DNA of 64,000 bases from Baylisascaris procyonis (lineage: Eukaryota; Nematoda; Chromadorea; Rhabditida; Ascarididae): positions 3,110,001 to 3,174,000 of the forward strand of contig JAZARR010000032.1 in NCBI GenBank assembly GCA_037389465.1, in the 5' to 3' direction. The notes below the pieces were generated by a model that worked only from the letters and a program-made list of their open reading frames with translations, was not told where the DNA came from and did not search any database. Positions 14,401 through 27,670 of this stretch are shown piece after piece. The position numbers were made by a program, and so were the translations under genes. The number at the start of each line of letters is the position of its first letter. Position 1 is the stretch's first letter.

Positions 14401-17400
14401 GTAGTCATATTATCCTTAAAAAGTAATGGCGAAGATATGCTTAAAAGAAATTATACCCGCAAGCAGTTGTGAGGTTGTTTAGAATGCCGAACCATGAAAA
14501 AAATGCGAGGAACAAGTTATCCATGTGAAACAATCGCCGAGGCACAGAGAGAGGTTTGCTTTACAACTGCAAAAAAATGAGTAAAGAGTAGAATGCATTA
14601 TCGCAAAGCCAACATTGCAAGTTTACTTGAACAAAAAGCGAACTGGCCATGACGAATTAACTCTTTGCTTCTGTTATTTTGCTAAGGAATCACTAATTTG
14701 TCTAATGCACTCAACAATGGCGAAGACATATATTGTAGATCTACTAATTCAGATAGGAAGAGCTTGGAATAAGAGGAAACTTAATAGTAACCAATCATAA
14801 AGAGACAATGGCTATCGACGATTCATAGAGATTGACTTTCTGAGTTTGAGGAGTAGACATGAAGTGGAATGTATTAATGCAGAGCGAAGAACAAGAATTT
14901 ATGGGAAAGAACTACCTATCTTTAAAAAATGCAAGAGATCAAGGATTACATTATAGCCTCATGCAGTAAGTTACGCTAGAGAGGAACTACGATAGAATTG
15001 CTGTTGCAGATGAGAACTGTTACATTGTAACGGTACTGTTATAGAGTAACAAAGTAAGAGGTTATATTACAAAGTAAGAAGTTACAGAGTATCGTTACCG
15101 CTTCTTTAATCCCTCAAGAGTCCTTAAATGAACATTGATGTACTAGTACCCTCTACGCGTAGAGCGTCAAGAGTTCCCTGCAAATACCTTTCAACCTAAC
15201 GCAGTAACAAATGAAAAACTTTGCACAAACCATAAATGCAGTTGTGAGTAGCTTCAGATGCTTCGCAAAAAACTTCAAGCAACAAACTGCTTAAATTCAT
15301 AGCCTCGATGCTTCTAACGGATTGGTGAAACGGTCTCAACTGCGCACAAAATATACCGCCACCTTTTTACATTCCAATTGCACAAGAGGTCTCATCCACT
15401 TAAGACTCTTTTTAAAAATCGGCACTATGAATCTCCTAGATATGCACAAATTTCGCTCCAACCTGGTCCGGTCTTTAGATAAGCATGAGGGAATCTGATT
15501 TAGCTCGGCAAATTGCCTTTCAGCTCTCCATTCCATTCGGCGTTTTTGAAAGAAATTAAACGATATGCATTCTTCCGAACACTGCTAAAATGTTTAGGTC
15601 ATTGTACTCCTATGAAACGAAGCACCTTGACGATTTAAACTATCACCTTTGAGAATTTTTTAAAGACACCGAATAAATAAAAATGACCAATAGAAAAATC
15701 CTTGCATTCTCGCTACATCTTTCGCTTTTTTCAGCGCCTTTTTTTTCGCTTGGCAGAAAAAGCAAGCATTGCATTGCCTCCGTCCGCCCGCCTACATATC
15801 TGGCAGCTCATGCGCCTATCCGCCTACTCCTATATTTCAGTTTTGGAATCCACGTTGTCAATTCCAACAAACTTCCAGGGATGGGATTCCAGCTTTATTT
15901 TTTAAATCAGATTTAAAAATTGTCTCCATGTCTTTCGATCATTTCACTTTATGCCTCTCAATCCTTTCCTTTTACTCAATTGTGATCTCGTATATGAGGA
16001 ATTTTCCACGCACATAACGATCGGTTAAAGCGCGCAAAGATTTACGAGCTTAGCAGAGAAAATATTTGACACTTTCAAAATAAAAAAAAAATCTTCAACT
16101 GTATCCTATGGACATCCTCTCGCCACCCATTTTCACTATCGTGCCCTTGGTGAATTATGCCGATGTCACTTGTTTTTACGCTTTCGTAGCACTTACTTTC
16201 TCGTTCAAGTTGCACTCTATTTACGGCTTTGTTTACGGTTGGCGAAAGCAATACCAATAAGCAGCTTTGAATTAGTTTTTTGAGAGGAATTTGATAGAAA
16301 ACGGTAAAACACACGAGTGGAAGGATAACCTAATTATCCCTTAAAAAATTTTTTTTCGTTGCAAACAGAATGACAAGTAAAAATAACCCAGCTATAGCCA
16401 ACTTATTCTCTTCAATAGAAAACCATTTTCAATTCAAGTGCATCTTTTTGAAACATCATAAATGGAAGTACGCCTTGAGATGCTGTTCATTTTCATTCAA
16501 TACATCCTTGAAAAAGGCGGAAATATTCAGCTAGTTAAAAATTTTTCACAGCTGTCGCAAGAACGTTCAGTCAACATACTGAAAGCAATTTGAAATATGT
16601 TTATTTAATGAACTCATCGCATCGGTCGTCGAGGCCAGTAGTGTATGCGCCACGGTGAATTTTTCACCGGTGATTTTTCAATATAGCTTTGACCTATTTG
16701 ACTTGCAGAAGTCATCTAGTTGGTCTATTGCTCAATGGGCCCACCTTACATTAGCAAAAGCAACAATATTCACATCATTGCGGCAGGTGAACGGAGAATA
16801 CAATTTGCTGATGAATTTTGCATTTTTAATAGAAAAGGCGGTAGATTTAACGAAAGAACTCAGTGGGTTTCGTCGACGAAACGCAAATATTTAGCAGTAA
16901 CTTCACTCAACAAGAATTCGTCACCACATACTCGGCCAAAATGGGCCATTTTGTTAGGCTGTATTGATAATACTGCGATTTTTGCGTTTCACCAACGAGC
17001 GGATTCATCAACGAATTTCCTGAATTTCCTAGGACGAATTGAATTTTCAACCCTGAATGATGATTGATTCGCCTCCGTGAATCAGCACCTAAATCGCAAC
17101 TGCATAGAAGCGTCAAAAGCGATTCAAAGCTTTAGATGTCGGTTTAGGGTGTTGGCGATTTTGTTGTCCTTTTCGGATAGAAACTGAGTAAACTTCACCC
17201 TTGGGATCAATAGCGAAGAGGCTGACACATTCACCGTGTGAAAGCACATGCACAATAAATGATGTGAGCTGTGAATTCAAATATGATGAAGCCCGACTTC
17301 AGCACTTAAACTCGCCAACCTAAAATCGATCTGGCTGCAGTTATTGACGAAATTTTTGTTGTCCTTCTATGGCCAGATGCGCAACTCGCATACGGATTCA

Positions 17401-20400
17401 CGTAGTCGTTTACGAGTATCGTTGTTGGATTCGCGAATACCAATATCCTAAAAAATATCCACTCATCCTCTTTTCTTATAACTTCATTTTATTACCTGAT
17501 TGCCTTTCATTTCCGGCGTCACTCATTCTATTAGCCTATTCATTTACTACACTGGGTTCAGTAAGTGTCAATGTTACCTAAACTTTTACCTCATCTAAAC
17601 TTTAAACTAAGTCGTAAAATGTGTGTCCATACACATTTAAGGTACTATTCGCCCACCGAAACCAATCATCATAAAACTTCAAGTACACTGCCATAAACGG
17701 TCCCATTCTACTAAACGTTGTCTCGTCTAACTTTTGACAGGAAACTAATCTAACATCAACAAAATCCCTTCTAAGTAAAACTCAAAAAGTAATCAGTTTG
17801 AAACGAAGAATAGTGACCTCGCCTCAATTACTTCTCGTCTTCGTTGACATGCCTATCAGAAATTTGAGGAATTTTTAATCATAGGGAGTTTATTTAGTTC
17901 AAATTATTGACAGGTATGAGGAATTTAAAAAAAAAAAAAAAATCGACCAAAATCATGATGGCACTAAAATGGAAGTTATATATTTTCCACTTGCATGAAT
18001 CGAGAAAGATCTTCGAATATTAGTTAACACCTCATCTAAAACAATATTGGTTGTATCGCTGAAATTAGATGAGTTTATGTTGCACTTTAATAATGCTATA
18101 AAAGAATAATTTTTGAGTTTCGTTGAACAACCATCGGAAATCAATTCCAATTCATGCTATAAATTTCACTATATAAAATTGAAGTTCAAGCTTTTCGCAC
18201 TTTTCGATATTTCTTTTTTGGATTCGAGCGTTTCGAACATGAAGTTTGAATAAGGAACTTTCACCCACTTACAAAGGCACTAATTAAATGCGCACTATCT
18301 GCTAATATGCTAATATCGGTGGTAACTTCTTCGTCTTTATTAAGCATATTGTTATCAAACAATCGCAAGTAATAAGTTAGGGAATATATGGAATCTTTTT
18401 ATAATCATGTCGCCTATTCAAGGGAATTACATGCGATAATAATATCGTTTATTAGTTTCAATAAAAGAGTGACTATAGACATCAATCGTAGGTGCGTTCG
18501 AGAAGTATAGTGGGTTTGTAGGCATGAAGTGAATTAGATAAACGAAGGCCGACGAAAAATTCAATCAGCAACCTAACTGTTCCCTCCATTTGAAGCATGT
18601 TAGAACCCGCAGATGCAACTACTTTATGTTGCTCTCTTCAATATTTTGTATGTTTATTTACTGTATTATTTAATGTTTTGTTTACTTTAAAATAATTAAT
18701 TTTTAACCGTAACAAATCGGTCATATGCTACCATTTGCATCTTATACGATTCCTCATTCAGTTAACTATATTGCCACACATAACATTCGTCCATCCGCAG
18801 TTGAATTGTAGATGACCATAATGTTTAACATTTATCGACTGATTAATTTATTCACATTTAAGGAAATGGAGCAGTTAAATGATACCCGTGAAGTTCTGAA
18901 AGTTACCAAAAAGTGGAACATGCGCGACGGTTGTGATTATTTATATGGGTGAATGCATCGATATGTTTGTCAATTCAGCAGTTTCAACTAGTGATTCAGT
19001 GAAAGTTGAGAATTTTGTACGCATGGACTATGCTGTAAATCACCTCTATATATAGTCTCCAGTGGATCAGCCATCTTCCAAAGAAGTTCTATACGCCTGA
19101 AGAATTCATTTTATATTGGTAAATTCTGCAATAGATAGTTAAGACACGAACGCAATTCATTTTGGCACCGTTTTCTACCCTACTGCACCTTTTTTCATTT
19201 GTGAAAAGGAGGTCTTTGTTCGAATTTCCGATTACTTAAACAATATATTCTACAATTGATGTAGAAGTTATTGAATCGATGATGCCAAGCCGATTTTGTT
19301 GCAACAAAAAGCTGAAGGCGATTTGATGCTGTTGTGGGATGCAATAGTGCATCATGTGATGCTGAACGTGGGAAGAATTTGCACAGAGAAAAGACGGAAA
19401 CATCAACCAATATAGTAAGCAAATTTTCTCGCAAAGATGAATTGAAAGCGTCTCAGAGATTAGTAGAGAAAATGCGCTGAATTATTTTTTGTGCAAGATT
19501 TGAAATCGATGAGTAGTTTACTTATGACCACATCAGTAATTCGGCTCTTATTGCGCTTCTTTGCATCCAACATAGTTTTTCTTGCTCACATATTTTTGGC
19601 ACTGTGCTTTTCAAGCAACAAGCTACATCTCCATACCTAGCCCAAACCAACTTTCGTTACCTTCTAGCTAACTACAAAAGTTTTTAAATGTTTTTTCCTA
19701 TAGGGTTTACAGTTTTAGCGTGACGTGTCTATCAGCACGTATTAATTGATTTCTTTATTGATTATCTTCCGTTCGTTCCTTTAAAAATTTTGTCGATCAC
19801 AGTTTAGGGCAATATGAAGGTGTATATGGTCAATATGCAAGGTGACCCAGAAGAAACAGTGGTTGTTGATGAAAATGCAACTAACTCTGCGAGTTTTAAA
19901 TCCTTCTGGAAAATTACAAAAATTTTATTTGAAGGCAGTCATAAATGAAACTACAATCAACAGTGAAGCCTAATTGCGAGGTTGCATCCTTAGCAATACT
20001 CCTTTTTTCAAAGTTAGTGGCAATAGTCCTGATCACTCTGGAGTCCGGAGGTGGCATGAGGAAATGCTCAGGTCATTGTATGGCAACTTTCTCCTATATG
20101 TAATAGAGTTTCACCATGAAAATGTGTTCTTCTAGTCAGTGCCTGGTGAAACTCGCCCCCTTCTGTACTTATAGGGTACATCTGTATCAAATAGATTACG
20201 GCTGACTATTTGCTCCTTTGTGGGAAACTTACTGCTATGAGCTCTCGAAGTTCCATCGAACTCAAGTCGACTTAGCTTTCAAAAGGAGCATAAGCTGCAT
20301 TTCTGGAGTGTATGGCTTGGCGAATAATATATTTTTTGCCGCATTGCGCAACACATAAAGGCAACTAATTCCCACGGGCCATATTAATACGTACTCATTG

Positions 20401-23400
20401 GGGCAATCGCATTTGCAACAATCATATCAGTTGCAATCATCAATCCATGTCTAATAGTACTCACACAGTTATATGATAATCGCGAAACTTAATAAAGTGA
20501 AAAATTGCCTTAGTTGTCATCTTAGCTAATAGATTTCTAAATATCATATAAGAGAGATTCTGCGCAGAGAAAACGTCATCAATTTCAACTGAATGTAGAG
20601 CATAACGTTTTCTTATGTTTCTAATAAAATACAAGTAAATAATAGCAGATCGAAGTCAAGCAAGCAAAAGTTCAGCCCATTCTCGTTGGTAACGAGGAAG
20701 CGTGAGGAAGGTAGAAATTTGAAGTTTTGCATAATGGCTTCTCTTGCATATCCCATTCTCTCATCGCCTGCGATAAGGCATAGAGAAAAATTGGAAAGGA
20801 AACCGAGAAAGGTTAGGTGAAGGGTAATGATGTTTTATAAAGCACTTTCTTCTTTCCACTGCTAAATGTTCACTTTACAAAGGCAGCCTATTGCAAATGT
20901 GTTCAATTAATCTCTTAAATATTTCAACAAAATCCAATTATTTTAAATCACTTCTGTCTGGGAAAATTAAAGATATGATGTTGAAATACGCAGTACACTA
21001 ATTTTACCACGAAGTGCATTCCCACGTTAAGATCTGTGTGAAGGGCTAATAAACGATATGAACAGCAATTTATAAATCTACTATAACGAAGAGATCGTTG
21101 TGCATATAGGTGGACCAAAGATGTCATAACGCATCACTGTTATTGCACTTTGATGCTCGAAGTGTGCTTTTGCGATTACGGTGTCTGATTAGACGCTTCA
21201 TGAAGAGGATACTTCTGCGAGATGCATCTTATCCAATCCCTAATTTTCTTCCTTCACTTCATTTAGGATCTAAAAAAAAAGGTAAACGCTATGACTTTGA
21301 CGTCGTTTTTATTACTGCTATCTAAAAGCATAAGGAGCACCACGTAATCGAATAATTGCAGGCGAAGGTTTTTTTTTTTAACAGGCATTCTTCTTTGAAG
21401 TTTTTGAAAAAATATTGTTCCGTTTATTTTTTGGTAATTTGAGCATTTGCGTAAGTCAGGCTGACTTTCAGATTTTTTCTTGCTTTGAGATGTCAAACTC
21501 GCTAGCTGTATATCAAGTTTACAGCTTATTATCAATAATCCGAAAAATTCGGGTGTTATATCTCCAAGCGCTGCGTTCAATATGAATAAGGAACCATATA
21601 GGCTGGACGAGTACTCCAAGAAACCTGCAATGAAAAATATGCACCGAAGGCGAATAACAACGTTAAAGGTGGCTTAAAAAGTTTTATGTATTAAATATAC
21701 GAATAATTGCTTTTTTCTAGTGCGAAGTTCGCCTAATAAACGGGAAAAGATTGTTCAAGTGCATGGATAGCTAGATGCTAAAATGCGAAAGTCGAATGAT
21801 TTGTTTCAGCTGAACTCTAGTCGAATTTCACTGAATACAGTATTGTTGGTTAAATCGAAAACGTACATTTGCATCAAACTGGAATGCAGGCGGAACTAAA
21901 ACGTCAACAAGCTGAATTCCATGGGGACAATTTCCGACATTCGCTTTCTAATACTATGGTGTAACAATTTATTAAATTTGCCCTGGTCGTATTTTAGCAT
22001 CGAGTTCTCCGTACACTTATACAATCTTTTTCCTATTTATTAGACGAACTTCATAGAACAACAACTTTTTTTGGCAATGTTGGCGCATTGGTTAGAGGGA
22101 GTCGAGGAAGCCGGATGTAATTCTATTGTTGCAACGGCTAGATAAACTGCTTAGAGCTATATGTTATACATCCTACCGTTTCCATTGCACAGAGGAGAAA
22201 TGAACAGTTCTCGGCAAAGCATCTCAGCTGAACTGATGCAGTTGAGTCAGTTTAGAACTGCCTCTGGAACGACATCTTCACTGAAAATTCGTCGCTTACG
22301 TCATTGCATATACTGGAATGCATGTAGAGGAGTCACGGCAGCCAAAACTTCTTCTTTCTGATGTTTCAACAGCTTAATTCACTTGGAACAAGCAGTCCTC
22401 CCAAATTGTAGACTGGAAGAAAAAGAGCTGATTTTTAGGTCTTTCCTGAAGCACTGGCGATCATTTAAAGACCATACCTTTTTTGTCTTTGAAACAATGC
22501 GCTGACAGTTGTTGTCATCAAAGCAATCATTTGATATGGAGTGATACAACTGTTCTTTCAGATGCGCTCTACGATAATTTTCGAGAGAGTATAAAAATTA
22601 CGCTCATACAAATTTCATTTTCCGATGCTGTTTTTTCGCGACTTGCCAATAACGTTCTAGACTCCCACTTGTTGTTCATCTAAGCGAAAAATATACAAAA
22701 CGTTGAAAGCAACCTATTCACCTTTCACAAACATAAGTGACTGTCGTGTTTAATAAAAGTGAGGAATGCCTTGGGATCGAAAATGAATGAAGTAAATGAA
22801 CAAATAGTCAAACAAAACAATGGGTCAAATTTCATCTATAGAATGGTGAATTGTTGTACCGGTTGTTGGTGTAGCAGCTCTTGCGCATCGACCAACCGAG
22901 AGCTCTATGATCACAACTTTCGATAATATTTTCCTATAATCTAGAGCTGACTTATAAGATCAATAAATGACGAATGTTTGTGACAGTGGAATTTGTCAGC
23001 ATGGAATCTGGAAGTTGACCTTCGATAACTCGTCCTCACATCTCGTCCTCACCAGATGTTTATGCAGTTACCTTCTGGGAACGTGAAGCATAGACTTACT
23101 GCCTCGCTTATTCTTTAAATTATAAGCAAGATTTCTTGCTCTTGCTTAAACAATTGGGTTTATTTGCTTTAAATCAATATTGGCTAAAGGAAGTTTAACG
23201 GCCACTATTGAGCCACAAATATGCCGGTCACTATGGTTATAATTCTCAAGAAAACTCGTCAACGGAACCATTTAAAACGCTCGCAATGATGTCAAAAGGA
23301 AACGGACTATTTAGGCGTTAACCACAAGCAGTCAGTGATGCTTCACATGAGCGAAAGGAATGCTTCAAGTATGGAATTCGAAACAGTGGTAAAGCCGATC

Positions 23401-24739
23401 GGAAATCAATGCTTTGTTGCGGCCTCGAATGATTTCATCTATCAAATCATTCGTCCACCCTTTAGAAATACGAATTTTATATGACGCAGACAGACAGCGA
23501 AAGGATGTTCCGCACCAACACCACATCGTTGGATAGGCAAAAACGATATAATCTAATCGCTATTTGCAAGTTTTGAGGAATTTTAACATCTTTACAGGTG
23601 ACCTTCTCCTTTCCTAATTTACCTTTCGGCTTCGTATAAACTTCATAAGGAGTACTTATCCTTATATTTTGGAGGTATATACGTTATAAGTGGTCTAGAT
23701 ATGAATATGCATCACAAAGATCATATTTATTCAGGCAGAGGAAATATGGCGAAAATGAGCAATAAACATTTGATAATATTTGATGCAAAAGGAGAAAAAA
23801 TTCTCAATTCAATTCGTAACCTTCAAATACTCTTAATTGTAAGTTTTTTTTTTTGATGGATTTTGCGTACAGAATAAGCAACATTCTACGTAAATAGAGA
23901 ATTCTACGTACGCCTGTTTGTTTAATTAAGTCATTCTTCAATACGTACGCATGAATTTTGAATCGCCTCTTTCAACCTAGCAATAACTGTATGAGATTTT
24001 AAACACATCCATTTATGTTCAATGAAAATAAATCTGCTATTTTTTAACTTCTTTAATCCGTTATATTAGTGAGAGTGAGAGGTTTTCAATATTATGAATA
24101 CCTTTCGATTGTATTTTTGTATTGCTCTCATCATTGCATCATGATGATCAAGCCCTTCAAATGGTTCTTCAAATAAATATTATCTAGTAAACTTTTTTAT
24201 TTAAATAGTACAACTATTGCTTCAGCAATGACCCTATTCATAGATGGTTTAAGCGTTTTAGACGACCTGTTTGAGCGAAGTGTGAATCTGGAGAGTGCCA
24301 AACGCATTTCGTATTCCCTATATGCGCTCGACGACTCGCTTCACAACGCTTAATAAATCATTCATCACTCTCTCTGTGATGGTCACCACTAAAAACATTA
24401 CCAGTTGAAGCCGGATTTCATTAAAAGAACCTCATTCATGCCCATTTATCGTCAAAAGTGAAGAAGCTTTATGGGCTCAATTCGATGGAATTTTTATCAT
24501 TACTCTTCTGAAATCTTCTTAGTGTGATTCAGAGTGTTGCTACGAAATATGACTTCCATACGTACAGGTAAACGCAATCAGATGATGCACTTAAAGAAGC
24601 ATAAAGTCAAGTCCAATCAAAACGCATTTGAAAGTTTATTGTGCCAAGACTGTCTCGAAGAAATTCAAGCATCCTCTTAGAAATTCAAGCATCCATATCA
24701 AGCATCAAGCATACTTACGAATATTTGCGTGCTTATGTT

Positions 24740-24900
24740 TTTCTATGTGTGCATATGTGTTTGTGTGATTGCGTGCGTTTGTGTATATGTGTGCATGTGT
24801 TCCGATGCATTTTCATTTGTATGCGGGGAGCGGGGGATGAGCATGCGTATATGTCTGTGTCTGTGTGCGCAAATATATGTGTGTCTGTGTGTGCCGATTT
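24740..24900. repeat. Degenerate GT-rich tract
   Basis: Repeated TGTGTG, TGCGTG and TATGTG words with interruptions, the same style as the larger array at 56.8 kb. It creates long open frames on both strands that are not genes. Confidence 0.85.
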
Positions 24901-25708
24901 CTTTGTTTCTCCACTACAAGCAACTGAGGGAGCGTTGCATTCCCGTCGTGATGTCAAGTTTTTGCTGGACTGGTTTGCAACTGCCTAAAGCTTTTTATGC
25001 TCTCTCCCATCGCCTAAACAGGAGAATCCAGATGGCATGCCGCTGTTCCTTCAGAATGGCGGGCAGGTTCATCTTGATACTTCACCTAGTACTCAGGTAC
25101 ATATCGCTGATTTGTACGAGCAAGGAAGTAGATTCATGGCCCCTGACCTCGGAGGACCATACGGCCTGAGTAAATTTTTGCCGGTGTCCGATATCCCCTT
25201 AGCTGCATAAATTTGAAAATGTGAGTTTTTCATTTCTTGCCTCGCTGAAGGCACAGCAGAGGTAAGGTGTGGATTTATCTGAACAATTTGCGTGGTGCTA
25301 ATCATTTGCATCCTGGAACTAATTAACTTTTCTATAAGCGGGAGATCGAGAGTGGATTCTTTACACAATTCCCTACGGTCACAAAAACTCGCACATGCTG
25401 GCGCGCCTCAGAATTCCTCAGGTCATATTCGACGGTATTGAAATTTAAATTTCTATGATTTTTTCAGCCGAAAAGTGAAAGAATGAATGAATTTCTCAAG
25501 CAAAAATATTGTTGAACAGCGACAGCACTGCAGTTTGTTGAAGCTCTCAAAACTCCCTCCCCACCTCCATCCTCGTGCCTCCTTTGTTTTTCCCACCTAC
25601 AAGAAACATTTCAAATACAACTTTGAAGCGTGAAGAAAGGAAATGCGCGGTATGGTATACGTGCGAGAAAGCTCATGAGAAAGTCGTATTCTGTTTAAGG
25701 CCAAATTG

Positions 25709-25732
25709 TTTTTTTTTTTTTTTTTTTTTTTT
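25709..25732. repeat. Poly-T run (24)
   Basis: 24 consecutive T in intergenic DNA. It could be the A-tail of an old antisense retroposon, but no element is recognisable beside it. Confidence 0.9.
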
Positions 25733-27632
25733 GAGACATCGTAAATGTGCCAGAAGATTGGAGGCAATGGGGGATGCGTTTAATAGAACGTTGGATAGTG
25801 GGAAAGGAGGAGGAGCACTGGTGAAGGAGGGCGGGCTGTGCTAGTGCTTTACCTCATTAGACTCCTTTCTTGCTCAAGCGGCGAGTCTACTGACGCCATC
25901 GATCCTCTCACTCCGAACTCACGCAACTTGTTAAACTTGACGCCATCCACATGCGAACATTCATGCTATTCCGGCTAATCATGCTGTTCCCGTTACAATG
26001 ACTTCAATTCCAAAAAAAAATTCCGTCTACTATGATTTTATAACTGATAAAGGTTTCGTGAAAATCCATTCATTTAATTGCTTCCTCGAAAATGGAAATA
26101 AAACTAATCCACAATTGTGGGTGTTAAGCAAGGAAATGTTCTTTGAGTGACATGTAGTGGATGTTGTCAGATAAGATATTTGTTGATGTACATCAAAGAT
26201 GTATGCCTCAACAATCTTAAAAGAAACAGCGCTTTATAAGCCAATATGGTTGTACTTAGCCGCTTTGGCTATTTCATTGAATATGTTGCCGGAATAAAGG
26301 AATATTATATTCTTGTGTTTTAGAATATCCAGTGCTGTCCAAAAATATCGTAGAATAGGGATGCTTCAAGTGAATAGAATTTGCGCTGAATGGATATGGC
26401 ATGAACAAAGAGGCACGACAATCAACGAAAGGGGCTTTTGCTTTGCTGATGAAAGTAAGCTGTGGAGTGATACTGTAGTTTATCACAGTTTTGCCCAGGT
26501 TTTGCCGATGAGTTCGATAATTTTATATTTCTTTCTTACCTATTACTTTCCATATAGTGTCGCGTATTCGCTAATACCAGTACAAAACTCGTAGTAGAAT
26601 TAATTTCCCGCATAAAGCGTTTATTGGGGTGACGGCTCGCTCGTTTCTCTTGTTGATGCGATTTTTTGTAGCTTATTTTAGTGCGTGATTAGCACTGAAA
26701 AATCCAGGAAGAACAACAAATAGATTAGTTGCAACTCTTCAACAATTTATTGACATATTTTCTACCTCAAAGCGTTCAAATCTTTGTTATCTTATTTTTT
26801 TTTCATCATGGGAATTTTTTCATTATTGTATCCGATTTTCATGTCTCTGTGATGATGAATACAAGCCAAAAGAATTTCTTTTTTTTTTTTTTTTGAAAAT
26901 CTGTGATCGCCTTTCTCTTTCACAGAACGCTACGTATGCAATTGATGGTCAATATGTAATGTTGTGCTCTATTGTTCACGCAATGGTTATGCAATGATTT
27001 TCCTATCCTTTCGATACTCTTCTACTCACACCGGATGGATAGGAAAAATTTATTGTGAAGATATTTTACTTAAGGCGGCGAGTAAAATCCAAAATACTGT
27101 TGACATTTAGACAAAATATTGTTGATAATATCGTTGGAGATTTATCAGATGCCTTAAATTCAAAGATGATCGCTAAAGAAATCGATGAATTTAAAAAGAT
27201 GAAGAGTCCATAAATGTGCCTATAATCTGATGCTTTTGTTATTCAACCATATAAGAAATTCAATTGGTCGTGTACAAAATTGAGATGATTCTCTCGTGAT
27301 AACGAAAAAAAAATTTTGTGAAATTTGGCCTATACAGCTAATTTGCTCAATAAGTGAGCAAATGCAATTGCATTCTCTAGTTATATGGAGAAGCATGCCA
27401 GTGAAGGTTGTATAATATGTGACTTTGCTTCCCCCCCCCCCTTTTAATATGTGAATTTCATAAGCGCTTAAAAATGATAAACATAAGAAAGGCCGCTTAA
27501 TGTTTCTGTATTAATGAGTCTGCTCTCATAAACTTTTCATAAAAAGCTTCTTGCTTTTAGTAATCTAATCGAATATAAAATGAAATCTTCATCGCTATAA
27601 AATGTTAGCAACCATATTGGCCATTTTATATG

Positions 27633-27670
27633 ATTGTAACCGCTCTCGAGTATTGTAACCGCTCTCGAGT
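27633..27670 (+). repeat. Exact 19-bp tandem duplication
   Basis: ATTGTAACCGCTCTCGAGT occurs twice head to tail with no mismatch. Intergenic. Confidence 0.95.

Noticed and set aside
22084..22150. tRNA-like start (TGGCGCATTGG resembles an A box)
   Set aside because: There is no B box at the right distance and no acceptor-stem pairing. At most it is a decayed tRNA-derived repeat.
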